Shown one piece after another: positions 31,664-39,595 of a stretch of DNA of 64,000 nt; the stretch's first letter is position 1; the number at the start of each line of letters is the position of its first letter. The notes beneath the pieces are model-generated. The model ran no database searches and had not been told where the DNA came from. It saw nothing but the letters and a program-made list of their open reading frames with translations. The DNA comes from Opitutaceae bacterium TAV5 (lineage in GTDB: Bacteria; Verrucomicrobiota; Verrucomicrobiia; Opitutales; Opitutaceae): contig CP007053.1 in the NCBI GenBank assembly GCA_000242935.3, positions 5,255,001 to 5,319,000 of the forward strand, written 5' to 3'. Both the position numbers and the translations under genes were made by a program.

Positions 31664-33750
31664 GTGCGGAGAAGACCGGCGGCGAACGAGGCCTGGATTT
31701 TTTCGGGTGAAAACTCGCCCCGGGCCAGGGCCAGGCTGGCTTCGCGGCGCTGGCGCCAGACAGGCTCCTGCCGAAGCTCCCACGCCCATTCGCCGACGCG
31801 TCCAAGCTCGTCGGGCAGGTAAAATTCGGACCAGGCGGTGCGGGCGGCCCAGCGTCCGACAGAACTTTCGGCGGGGGCGACAATCGCGCAGGGAAGGCCC
31901 AGGTGCGTGTATTCGACCAGCTTGCTGGGAAAACTCGTCCCGATCCAGGGCATCTCGGCGACGGTTTCCGTATACGAAACGAGGATACCGTCGGCGTTTT
32001 CGACCAGGTAATCGAGCGCCTCCCGGTTGGACGGGAACGGGGCGAGGTGATCGGCCGGAACGCCGGTGGCGAGAAACGTTGCGAGGTCATCGGTCGCCCG
32101 GGAAAGCAGCGTGAGGCGCGCTCCGGCGGAGTCGAGGACCCGCGCGATTTTTCCGAGCAAGGGAAACTGGGGAGCCCAGATGTGGCCCGCGTAAACCACC
32201 CGCGGTTTCGCGCGGCGGGCCTGCCAGACGGCGGTCTCCGCCCGGCCCTCCGGGATGGGCGGGAGGATGCGGCGGGCGGTGTCGGGCACGTCGTAAGCCG
32301 CCGCAAGCTCGGGCGAGACGAACCAGCAGCGGCGGGCCTGTTTCAGTATCCAGGCGTGGCGGCGGCGAAGGCGGGTTTTCCCGGCGGAGTCGGGGGCGAA
32401 AGCGGCGGCGTCGTCGTGAATCAGCAGCGAAAGGGGGACGCCGGACTGGCGGGCAAACCGGGCGGCAATCTCCGCCGAAAAATCCGAATGGGCCGCGAGG
32501 TATCCGAGGACGGCATCCGGCGGCGAACCGGCGGTGAGCCGGCGGCATTCGCGACCGAGCAGCGACGTGCGCACCCGCCGGGAGAGGGCGATGTCGCGGC
32601 GGAACGGAGGCCACCACGCGCGGCGATGCGGCAGATGTGCGACCGTCCAGCCGGCGCTCCGGCAGGTTCCGGTTTCCTGTCCTTCTTCGGCCACTACGGT
32701 GATTTTCCAGCCGGCGGCGGAGAGCCGTTGCAGATGACGGAGCACGATGACCGGGCTGCCGGTGCCTTCGGCGGGAACCTGGCCGATATAGAGCAGGCGG
32801 GGCACGGAGGCCGGCCCGGCCTGCGGACGCGCAATGAAGCCCAGGCTCACTTTGGCGAGATACGAAACGGTTTTCCAGGTGGCGCGGCTGGCTGGCTCCC
32901 GAAGCAGCGCGCGCAGGGCGTAGCGCCAGGGGGTGCGCCGGTCGGCGAAGCGCAGGGAGGTCAGCGCAAAGTCCCGGGCGGCATCGGCGTCGATGCGTTC
33001 GGGATGGGGAGCGGACCGGCAGGCGGCGGCATCGAACGCGAGGCCGCGCGCGGCGTGCGCTTCGGCGAGAACGGCGAGCTTGCGCTCGGAACGCCCGGCA
33101 TTCCGGGTGAAATTCACGCTTTGCTCATGATAGCGATAATGGAGAAGAACCTCCGGCAGGTTGGCCAGGGTTCCGATGCGGGCGAGGCGGAGGTAGAGAT
33201 CGAGATCCTCGATCCACTGCGCGGACTCGCGGTAGCCTCCCGCGCTTTCCACCGCCGACCGCCGCATCATGACGGCGGGGTGGATGATCGCGCCGCCATC
33301 GCCGAGCAGAAGCCGGGCCTCGATTTCGGCGTGGGCGAGCGGGCGGGGATTCCATTTCAGCAAGGCGCCCCGGGCATCCATGTAAATGAAGGCGGAGCCG
33401 ACGGCCACACAGTCGGGATGTCCGCCAAGGTAGTCCGATTGACGATCGAATCGTTCCGGGAGCGCGATGTCGTCGGCATCCATGCGGGCGATGTAGTCGC
33501 CGCGGGCGAGGCGGAGGCCGTCATTGAGCGCGCCCACAATGCCGGTGTTGGGGCGGCTGACCACGCGCAGACGCGGATCGCGGGCGGCAAGGCGCCCGAG
33601 GAGGGCTCCGGAGCCGTCCGTCGAGCCGTCATCCACCGCGATGAATTCAAAATCACGGCAAGTCTGGCGGAGAATGCTGTGCACGGCGGCCTCCAGCCAG
33701 GGAGCGGCGTTGTAAACAGGCATCACCACGCTGATGCGGGGAACGTTCAT
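31660..33750 (-). CDS. Bifunctional glycosyltransferase: GT2 domain fused to GT-B domain (second fusion)
   Basis: A 696-residue protein. Residues about 1-230 are a GT2 domain: ISVVMPVYNAAPWLEAAVHS, VDDGSTDGSGALL, ARMDADDIALPERFD and WIEDLDLYLRLARIG. Residues about 310-690 are a GT-B-type domain: LYIGQVPAEGTGSPVIVLRH, VVYAGHIWAPQFPLLGKIAR and SFPSKLVEYTHLGLPCAIVA. The order of domains matches the fusion at 27583, but the sequences differ clearly, so the two fusions are not recent copies. The start at 33750 opens at the GT2 fold. Confidence 0.84.
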   Translation of the reverse strand: MNVPRISVVMPVYNAAPWLEAAVHSILRQTCRDFEFIAVDDGSTDGSGALLGRLAARDPRLRVVSRPNTGIVGALNDGLRLARGDYIARMDADDIALPERFDRQSDYLGGHPDCVAVGSAFIYMDARGALLKWNPRPLAHAEIEARLLLGDGGAIIHPAVMMRRSAVESAGGYRESAQWIEDLDLYLRLARIGTLANLPEVLLHYRYHEQSVNFTRNAGRSERKLAVLAEAHAARGLAFDAAACRSAPHPERIDADAARDFALTSLRFADRRTPWRYALRALLREPASRATWKTVSYLAKVSLGFIARPQAGPASVPRLLYIGQVPAEGTGSPVIVLRHLQRLSAAGWKITVVAEEGQETGTCRSAGWTVAHLPHRRAWWPPFRRDIALSRRVRTSLLGRECRRLTAGSPPDAVLGYLAAHSDFSAEIAARFARQSGVPLSLLIHDDAAAFAPDSAGKTRLRRRHAWILKQARRCWFVSPELAAAYDVPDTARRILPPIPEGRAETAVWQARRAKPRVVYAGHIWAPQFPLLGKIARVLDSAGARLTLLSRATDDLATFLATGVPADHLAPFPSNREALDYLVENADGILVSYTETVAEMPWIGTSFPSKLVEYTHLGLPCAIVAPAESSVGRWAARTAWSEFYLPDELGRVGEWAWELRQEPVWRQRREASLALARGEFSPEKIQASFAAGLLRT

Positions 33751-33776
33751 GCGATTGTCGAAAGGGAGCGGCGGGC

Positions 33777-34703
33777 TCAGGCGGCGCGGAGGGAGGCGCG
33801 CCAGACGCGGACAAGAGAGGAGAAAGCGTGGCGAAGCCCGGTGTGGCGGCAATAGACACGGGTGAAGTGTTCGTCGGCGAAACGGCTGACGCGACGGCCG
33901 GCCGGGCAGACCAGGGGCAGGGGCGCGGCGGACGCGGGGATCCGGAGGTGGGCGGCGTCGCTCTTGGTGTGGGTGGAGTCCGCCCCGATCCCGATATTCT
34001 CCACCAGATTGACCGTGGGCAGCACGGACAGGCCGCCGAGGGAGCGGACGGTAAACATCCAGGGGAAACCCCAGGTATCGGCGCGGTCGAGGTCGGAGCG
34101 GGCGCCATCGTAGGTGGAAATCCAATACTGGGCCTCCCACGGACTGGCGAAACTGGCGCGGAGCGCGGAGAAACGCGCATCCCAGGTCGCCATCCCGAAA
34201 TCGTATTGTTCCCATGCGCGCCGCCACGTGGCCCAGCCCCAGATCCAGGGGTGGTGGCTGAAGCGGTAGCCGGGCCCGTGCGGCGCGGCGCCGACGGGGG
34301 CGGAAAAATTGGTGCCGGCGATGTGCATGACCCGGGGGTCGTCGCGATAGCGGGCGAGGAGTTCGCCGCAGTAGGGGAAAAAGCCGGGGTCGGGCAGGCA
34401 GTCGTCTTCAAGCACGATGGCGTGTTCCAGTCGGGCGAAAGCCCGGGTGAGGCCGCTGGCGACCCGGTGGCGGCAGCCAAGATTGGTGTCGGCATAGTCG
34501 CGGATCACGTCGCAGTCCCAATCGACACCCTGTTCGATGATGGCGCGGACAGCGGCGACGTTGGGGATGTCGTCGGGGCGGTGCGGCCGGGGGCCGTCAC
34601 AGATGACATAGAGCGTGGCGGGCCGGGCTTCCCGGATGCGGGCAAAGACGCGGGCCGTGACCTCCGGGCGATTGAAGACGATAAAAATCAGCGGGGTGTG
34701 CAT
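33777..34703 (-). CDS. GT-A family glycosyltransferase of unassigned type
   Basis: A 308-residue protein opening TPLIFIVFNRPEVTARVFAR, then LYVICDGPRPHRPDD and IVLEDDCLPDPGFFPYCGEL with an acidic metal-binding EDD. HHPWIWGWATWRRAWEQYD (about 149-167) is the most conserved block of this group, often annotated only as glycosyltransferase or nucleotide-diphospho-sugar transferase in polysaccharide clusters. Specificity is unknown. It lies 26 bases upstream of the second fusion gene. Confidence 0.75.
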   Translation of the reverse strand: MHTPLIFIVFNRPEVTARVFARIREARPATLYVICDGPRPHRPDDIPNVAAVRAIIEQGVDWDCDVIRDYADTNLGCRHRVASGLTRAFARLEHAIVLEDDCLPDPGFFPYCGELLARYRDDPRVMHIAGTNFSAPVGAAPHGPGYRFSHHPWIWGWATWRRAWEQYDFGMATWDARFSALRASFASPWEAQYWISTYDGARSDLDRADTWGFPWMFTVRSLGGLSVLPTVNLVENIGIGADSTHTKSDAAHLRIPASAAPLPLVCPAGRRVSRFADEHFTRVYCRHTGLRHAFSSLVRVWRASLRAA

Positions 34704-34726
34704 ACCGGGCGAAATGGCGGCAACGC

Positions 34727-36049
34727 TCAGGGTTGCGGCGGGTGAGCGCCGGACGCGTGGAGAACACGCAGATCGCGGGCGACGTCATGACGCGCGACGG
34801 CGTTCGCGCGCAGGAGGGCGGCGAGCGGGCCGTAACAGGTGGCGGGTGCGAGGCGGGCGCGGACGGCGGCGAGGGCGCGGGCGGCGGTGGCGGCGCGGAC
34901 GGCGGGTTGATCGAGCAGGTGGCGGATGGCGGCGGCGAATTCCCCGGGGGTGGCGGCGACGGCGACGGCATCGCGCAGGAAGGGCGCGCCGGGCAGCGCG
35001 GCCGGGGTGGTGACGATGGCGCGGCCGCAGGCGGCGGCTTCGACGAGCTTGATGTTGAGGCCGGTGGACTGGAGGAGGGGGACGATGACGAGGGCAGCCT
35101 GGCGGTAGCAGGGGGCGAGGTCGGGCACGGGGCCGTGGAAGGCAACGCCGTCGGGACACAGGGTCACGAGGCGGTCGATGGAACCGCAGACGTGGAGAGA
35201 AACGTCGGGCACTTCGCGGAGGAGGCGGGGCCAGACTTCGCGGAGGAACCAGTCGAGGCCGCGGGCGTTGAAGGCGTTGTCGCTGCCGACGAAGAGGAGG
35301 CTGCGGGAGGTGGTTTCGGCGAAGGGAGCGCGGGTTTCGCAGGCCTTGGGCGCGACGACGACGCGGGCGGCGGGAGCGAGCGCGGCGAGTTCGGCGGCGT
35401 CGGTTTCGGAGATGGCGACGAGGAGGGCGGCGCGGCGCAGCCAGGCGGCTTCGCCGTCGCGGGTGATCTCCGGCGCGATGCCGGGGGCGGAGAGCGCGGC
35501 GCGCTGCCAGCCGATGTCGTGGGTGAGGCAGGCGGTGCACGTGCGGCGCAGGGCAGGCAGATCGAGGATCGGGCAGAGCCAGGCGTAGTTGGTGATCACT
35601 ACATCGGGCCGGTGTTTTTCGAAAAAGCGGACGACGAGGGCGAGTTCGGCGGGCGTGGGCGGCGAGGCCCAGAGAGGGGCGGCGGCGGGCGGCGCGGGCG
35701 AGGGGTGGCGGCGCGGGGGGGCGAGGCCGACGGTGTTGAGCGCGCGGCGCACGCGGTCGAGCGCGCGGGCCTTGAACGGGAGCCAGACGACGGCGAGGAA
35801 AACGAAGCGGCGTCCGAGGCGGAGCGCGCCGGGGAGGTGGAGGCGCACGGCGCGGGCGAAGGGGGCGGGGAGGCGCCAGATTTTTTTCCAGCGGAGGCGG
35901 TCGTGGGGGGCGAGCCAGAGGATGTGGACGCGGAAGCCGTCGGTGGCGAGGTAGCGCGCGAGGTCGTGCAGGTAGGCGCCCGCGCCGTCTTCCCAGGGGA
36001 GCGGGGTGTGGCGGGTGACGATGAGGAGTTTTTGCCGGGCGGGGGTCAT
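34727..36049 (-). CDS. Family 4 glycosyltransferase
   Basis: A 440-residue GT-B enzyme. It has the acceptor loop HTPLPWEDGAGAYLHDLARY, a Pro/Ala-rich insertion (about residues 110-130), ITNYAWLCPIL, then the donor half with LLFVGSDNAFNARGLDWFLR (about 247-266) and GLNIKLVEAAACGRAIVTTP (about 332-351). The set resembles GT4 enzymes that follow ABC-transporter genes in surface-glycan clusters. Its ATG overlaps the stop of the Wzt-like gene (ATGA). Confidence 0.85.
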   Translation of the reverse strand: MTPARQKLLIVTRHTPLPWEDGAGAYLHDLARYLATDGFRVHILWLAPHDRLRWKKIWRLPAPFARAVRLHLPGALRLGRRFVFLAVVWLPFKARALDRVRRALNTVGLAPPRRHPSPAPPAAAPLWASPPTPAELALVVRFFEKHRPDVVITNYAWLCPILDLPALRRTCTACLTHDIGWQRAALSAPGIAPEITRDGEAAWLRRAALLVAISETDAAELAALAPAARVVVAPKACETRAPFAETTSRSLLFVGSDNAFNARGLDWFLREVWPRLLREVPDVSLHVCGSIDRLVTLCPDGVAFHGPVPDLAPCYRQAALVIVPLLQSTGLNIKLVEAAACGRAIVTTPAALPGAPFLRDAVAVAATPGEFAAAIRHLLDQPAVRAATAARALAAVRARLAPATCYGPLAALLRANAVARHDVARDLRVLHASGAHPPQP

Positions 36050-37293
36050 GCGTGGACCAGTGGTTCCATTTTCATGACGGACACCGCGACGGGAGGGCGG
36101 GCGTTGGGCGAGGAGCGGTGGGTGGTCTCGTCCTCGGCGGCGGGGAGCACGTCCCAGAGAGCCACGTCAACGAGGGTGTCGGGATAGGAGGAGCCTTCGA
36201 TGGCGGCGCAACTGACGTGGTATTGGCTTTCGGGGAGAGGCCAGAAGTCGAGGCCGAGGGTGGCGCGGTAGGCGCCGGGTTCGAGGTCGAGGGGGGCGGT
36301 CATGGTGTCGGAGTCGAGGGTGAGCACACGCTGGCCGTCGCGGGTGGCGAAGCCGAGGCCGAGGGCGAAGCGGCGCACGGGTTCGGTGAGGCGGAAGTCG
36401 AGCTGGAAGCGGGCGGGGTGGCCGTAGCGGAGGGGCGCGCCGTCCTGCGTGCCGAGCGCGAGGAGGCGCACGCGGGTGCCTTCGCCGTGGCCGCGGGGGA
36501 GGCCGGCGAGGCTGACGCGGGGCGGGGAGGGGAGGAGGTGGCGGGAGTAGCGGGCGATGGCGTCCTCGACGGGCATGATGCCGAGGCTTTCGCCGCGTTC
36601 GAGGTAGAGACATTTGCCGCAGAGGCGGCGGAGGGCCTGCATGTTGTGGCTGACGAGGAGGATGGTGCGTCCGCGGGAGGTGGAAATCTCCGACATGCGG
36701 TTGAGGCACTTGCGCTGGAAGTCGGCGTCGCCGACGGCGAGCACTTCGTCGAGGATAAGGATTTCGGGTTCGAGGTGGGCGGCGACGGCGAAGGCGAGGC
36801 GCACATACATGCCGCTGGAGTAACGTTTGACGGGGGTGTCGATGAAGGGGGCGAGTTCGGAGAAGGCGACGATCTCGTCGAAGCGGGCCGTGACTTCGGC
36901 GCGGGTCATGCCGAGGATGGCGCCGTTGAGGTAGATGTTCTGCCGGCCGGTGAGGTCGGGGTGGAAGCCGGTGCCGACCTCGAGCAGGCTGCCGACGCGT
37001 CCGTGCATGACGATCTCGCCGGTCGTTGGCTCGGTGGTGCGGGAGAGGATTTTTAACAGGGTGCTCTTGCCGGCGCCGTTGCGCCCGACGACGCCGACGA
37101 TCTCGCCGGGCAGGATGTCGAAGGACATGTCCTTGAGCGCCCGGAATTCGCCGGCGGGCGGGGGTGGGTCGGCGCGGCTGCGCCGCCAGCGGGCGGCGAG
37201 GCGGGAGAGTTCGTCGCGGAAGCTGGTCATGCCGATCTGGCCGAGCCGGTAGCGCTTGGAGACGCCGCGGGCGGTGATGATGGGCCGGTTCAT
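36046..37293 (-). CDS. wzt: Polysaccharide ABC transporter ATP-binding protein (Wzt-like) with C-terminal carbohydrate-binding domain
   Basis: A 415-residue cytoplasmic ATPase. The nucleotide-binding domain has Walker A GRNGAGKST (about 69-77), signature RYSSGMYVRLAFA, Walker B ILILDEVLAVGD and the switch His in LLVSHNM. From about residue 270 a beta-sandwich follows (GTQDGAPLRYGHPARFQLDF onward), as in Wzt proteins that recognise a terminal modification of the exported glycan. With the permease encoded just upstream it would export undecaprenyl-linked glycan across the inner membrane. Start and stop codons overlap by one base with wzm (TGATG). Confidence 0.92.
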   Translation of the reverse strand: MNRPIITARGVSKRYRLGQIGMTSFRDELSRLAARWRRSRADPPPPAGEFRALKDMSFDILPGEIVGVVGRNGAGKSTLLKILSRTTEPTTGEIVMHGRVGSLLEVGTGFHPDLTGRQNIYLNGAILGMTRAEVTARFDEIVAFSELAPFIDTPVKRYSSGMYVRLAFAVAAHLEPEILILDEVLAVGDADFQRKCLNRMSEISTSRGRTILLVSHNMQALRRLCGKCLYLERGESLGIMPVEDAIARYSRHLLPSPPRVSLAGLPRGHGEGTRVRLLALGTQDGAPLRYGHPARFQLDFRLTEPVRRFALGLGFATRDGQRVLTLDSDTMTAPLDLEPGAYRATLGLDFWPLPESQYHVSCAAIEGSSYPDTLVDVALWDVLPAAEDETTHRSSPNARPPVAVSVMKMEPLVHA

Positions 37294-38153
37294 CAGACAG
37301 TGTCCACGAAGGTGCGGGCGGAGCGTTGGTAGAGCACGATGCCGCCGAGGAGCACGGCGACCGTGAGGAGCACGGAGACGGCGAGGCCGGCGGGGGTGAC
37401 GCTGCCGGTGCCGAGCAGGATGAGGCGGGTGGACTCGACGATGGAGGCCATGGGGTTGAGGTTCGCGACCCAGCGCCATTCCTCGGGGATGCGCGAGAGA
37501 GGGTAGATGACGGGCGTGGCATACATCCAGATTTGCAGGAGGTAGCCGGTGAGTTGCTGGAGGTCGCGATACTTCGCGGTGAGGGCGGAGAGGACGAGAC
37601 CGACTCCGAGTCCGAGCGCCGCCGTCTGGAGGAGGAGCAGGGGAAGCAGGGCGAGCGAGGCGCCGACGTGCAGCGCGGCGCCGAAGGGCGTGGCGACGAG
37701 GTGCCAGGTCCAGAACACGAGGAAGACCGCGAACTGGACGAGGAAGGCGATGAGGCTGGAGCCGCACAGCGCGAGCGGCGGGATGAGGCGGGGGAAATAG
37801 ACTTTGCTGAAGATGCCCGCGTTGCCGGCGAGGGAGTTGCCGGTGGTGGAGAGCACGTTGGCAAAATAGTTCCAGGCGAGCTGGCCGCCGAGGTAGAAGA
37901 GCATCGGCGGCACGCCGTCCGTCGGGATGCCGATGATGCGGGAAAAGAGGATGGTGAAAACGGCGGCGTTGATCAGCGGGTTGACGATGAACCAGAGCGG
38001 CCCGAGGACGGTCTGCTGGTATTTCGCGGTGAAGTCGCGCTGGACCAGCAGCACGAGCAAGTCGCGATACTGCCACAGGCCGGCCCAGTCGATGCGCAGC
38101 CAGGACTGGTCGGGCCGGATGTGTATTATATGTTCGGATACGGGAGGAGTCAT
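37293..38153 (-). CDS. wzm: Polysaccharide ABC-2 type transporter permease (Wzm-like)
   Basis: A 286-residue inner-membrane protein with about six transmembrane segments. The N-terminal QYRDLLVLLVQRDFTAKYQQ and VLGPLWFIVNPLINAAVFT are hallmarks of ABC-2 exporters of O-antigen and related glycans, and the end LNPMASIVESTRLILLG fits the family. It forms the channel for the Wzt ATPase downstream. The ATG at 38153 overlaps the stop of the Wzy-like gene (ATGA). Confidence 0.93.
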   Translation of the reverse strand: MTPPVSEHIIHIRPDQSWLRIDWAGLWQYRDLLVLLVQRDFTAKYQQTVLGPLWFIVNPLINAAVFTILFSRIIGIPTDGVPPMLFYLGGQLAWNYFANVLSTTGNSLAGNAGIFSKVYFPRLIPPLALCGSSLIAFLVQFAVFLVFWTWHLVATPFGAALHVGASLALLPLLLLQTAALGLGVGLVLSALTAKYRDLQQLTGYLLQIWMYATPVIYPLSRIPEEWRWVANLNPMASIVESTRLILLGTGSVTPAGLAVSVLLTVAVLLGGIVLYQRSARTFVDTV

Positions 38154-39595
38154 GCGGCGGATCGGGGCGCGGCGGCGCGGACGCCGGCGAGGCAGAGCGC
38201 GGCGAGCGCGGCGGCGTTGAGGGCGATGGCGGGCATCTGGAGCGGGAAGTCGAGCTGGGCTTGCAGGAGGAGGGCGGCGAGCGCGCAGGCGGCGGAGAGG
38301 GCGAGGGCGCGGTGCAGGGGGCTGCACCAGCGGCGCGCGCGGAGGACGGCGAGGAGGGCGACGGCGGGCAGCGCCCAGGCGGCGAGCGCGGCGGGCACGC
38401 CCCACTCGACCGCGGTTTGCAGCGGGTCCTGGTGGGCGAACTGGAGGAATTGATAGAAGGTGCGCACGAAGGGATCATCGCTGTGGCGGCTCGCGGCGCC
38501 CATCCAGTTGCCGGGGCCGTGGCCGGTGAGGGGGCGCGCGGCGATGGCGCGCAGGGCGGTGCGCCAGCCTTCGCCGCGGTCGCCGAACCAGCCGCTCCGC
38601 GAGGCGCCGGGAATGAGCAGGTCGTCGCGGACCAACGCCGGCCAGGCGGACTCGGGCGGGTTGACCGGCGCGGCGGCGGCGGACCGCGGGGCGGCGAAGA
38701 GGAGTTGCCAGCGCGCGCCGATGGTGTCCGTCCGCCCGGCGAGGGCGACAAGGGCCACGACGGCGGCGGCCCCGGCGGCGACGATCCAGACGGTGCGGGG
38801 GCCGCGGAATTTGATCTTGAGGCCGACGAGAAGGAAAGGCGCGACGACGAGCGCGGCGACTTGCGGGAAGCGCGACACGTGGCTGCCGTGCGCGGCGAGG
38901 AGGAGGATCACGGCGAGCGTGGAGGGGATCGCGAGAACGGGGGCGCGGCGGTTCCAGGCGAGGCAGGCGAGCGCGAGGGCCGGAGGCCAGGCGGTGTTGA
39001 AGTAGGCTCCGGCAGAGGTGTGGTGGAAGAAGGTGCCGCAGAAGTTGCCGGGCATGCGTCCGTCGTTGCGCCAGTAGATGCCGGTGGCGTGGGTGTGGTT
39101 TTGCAGCAGGGCGAGGAGGCCGACGGCGGCGGCAGTGGCGGTGAGCGCGAGGGCGAAGGTCAGCGCCCAGGCGCGGCCCCGGGCGAGGTCGGTGAGCGCC
39201 AGGACCGAGGCGGCGAGGGCGAGCGTGAGCGCGAGGGTGTTGCCGGGCGTGCGCCAGACGATGCTGGAGGGCCAGCGGGCGGCGACGCGCTCGAAGTGCG
39301 CCTGGGTGAAGGGGGCCACGGGAGTGGGTTGCGCGAGCCCGGTGATCCAGGGGAGCGCGGCGAGGACGAGGAGGGCGACGGCGAGGACGGCGGCGGCGGG
39401 CACGTGCGGGCGGCGGCGGGCGAGGGCGAGCGACGCGACCCAGAGCAGGGTCGCGGCGGCGCAGCCGAGCGCGACGATTCCGGGGCCGCCGGCGCGGGTG
39501 GAGCCGAAATGGAGCGGGGCGAAGACGAGGAGGCCGGCGAAGCCCGCGCCCGCGCCGACGCGCAGGGCGCGGCCGAGGTTTCCCGCAGCGGTCAC
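38150..39595 (-). CDS. O-antigen ligase-like membrane protein (second of two)
   Basis: A 481-residue membrane protein with about ten hydrophobic segments. It has a long periplasmic region (about 165-200, including NDGRMPGNFCGTFFHHTSAG) and a WzyC-type block near residue 350 (AIAARPLTGHGPGNWMGAAS) followed by AHQDPLQTAVEWGVPAALAA. This block, with paired His and Arg, is typical of ligases and polymerases of the O-antigen ligase family. The GTG start at 39595 overlaps the TGA of the Wzc-like gene (GTGA); the longer open frame upstream lies inside that gene. It could be polymerase or ligase; its partner at 20815 takes the other role. Confidence 0.8.
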   Translation of the reverse strand: MTAAGNLGRALRVGAGAGFAGLLVFAPLHFGSTRAGGPGIVALGCAAATLLWVASLALARRRPHVPAAAVLAVALLVLAALPWITGLAQPTPVAPFTQAHFERVAARWPSSIVWRTPGNTLALTLALAASVLALTDLARGRAWALTFALALTATAAAVGLLALLQNHTHATGIYWRNDGRMPGNFCGTFFHHTSAGAYFNTAWPPALALACLAWNRRAPVLAIPSTLAVILLLAAHGSHVSRFPQVAALVVAPFLLVGLKIKFRGPRTVWIVAAGAAAVVALVALAGRTDTIGARWQLLFAAPRSAAAAPVNPPESAWPALVRDDLLIPGASRSGWFGDRGEGWRTALRAIAARPLTGHGPGNWMGAASRHSDDPFVRTFYQFLQFAHQDPLQTAVEWGVPAALAAWALPAVALLAVLRARRWCSPLHRALALSAACALAALLLQAQLDFPLQMPAIALNAAALAALCLAGVRAAAPRSAA

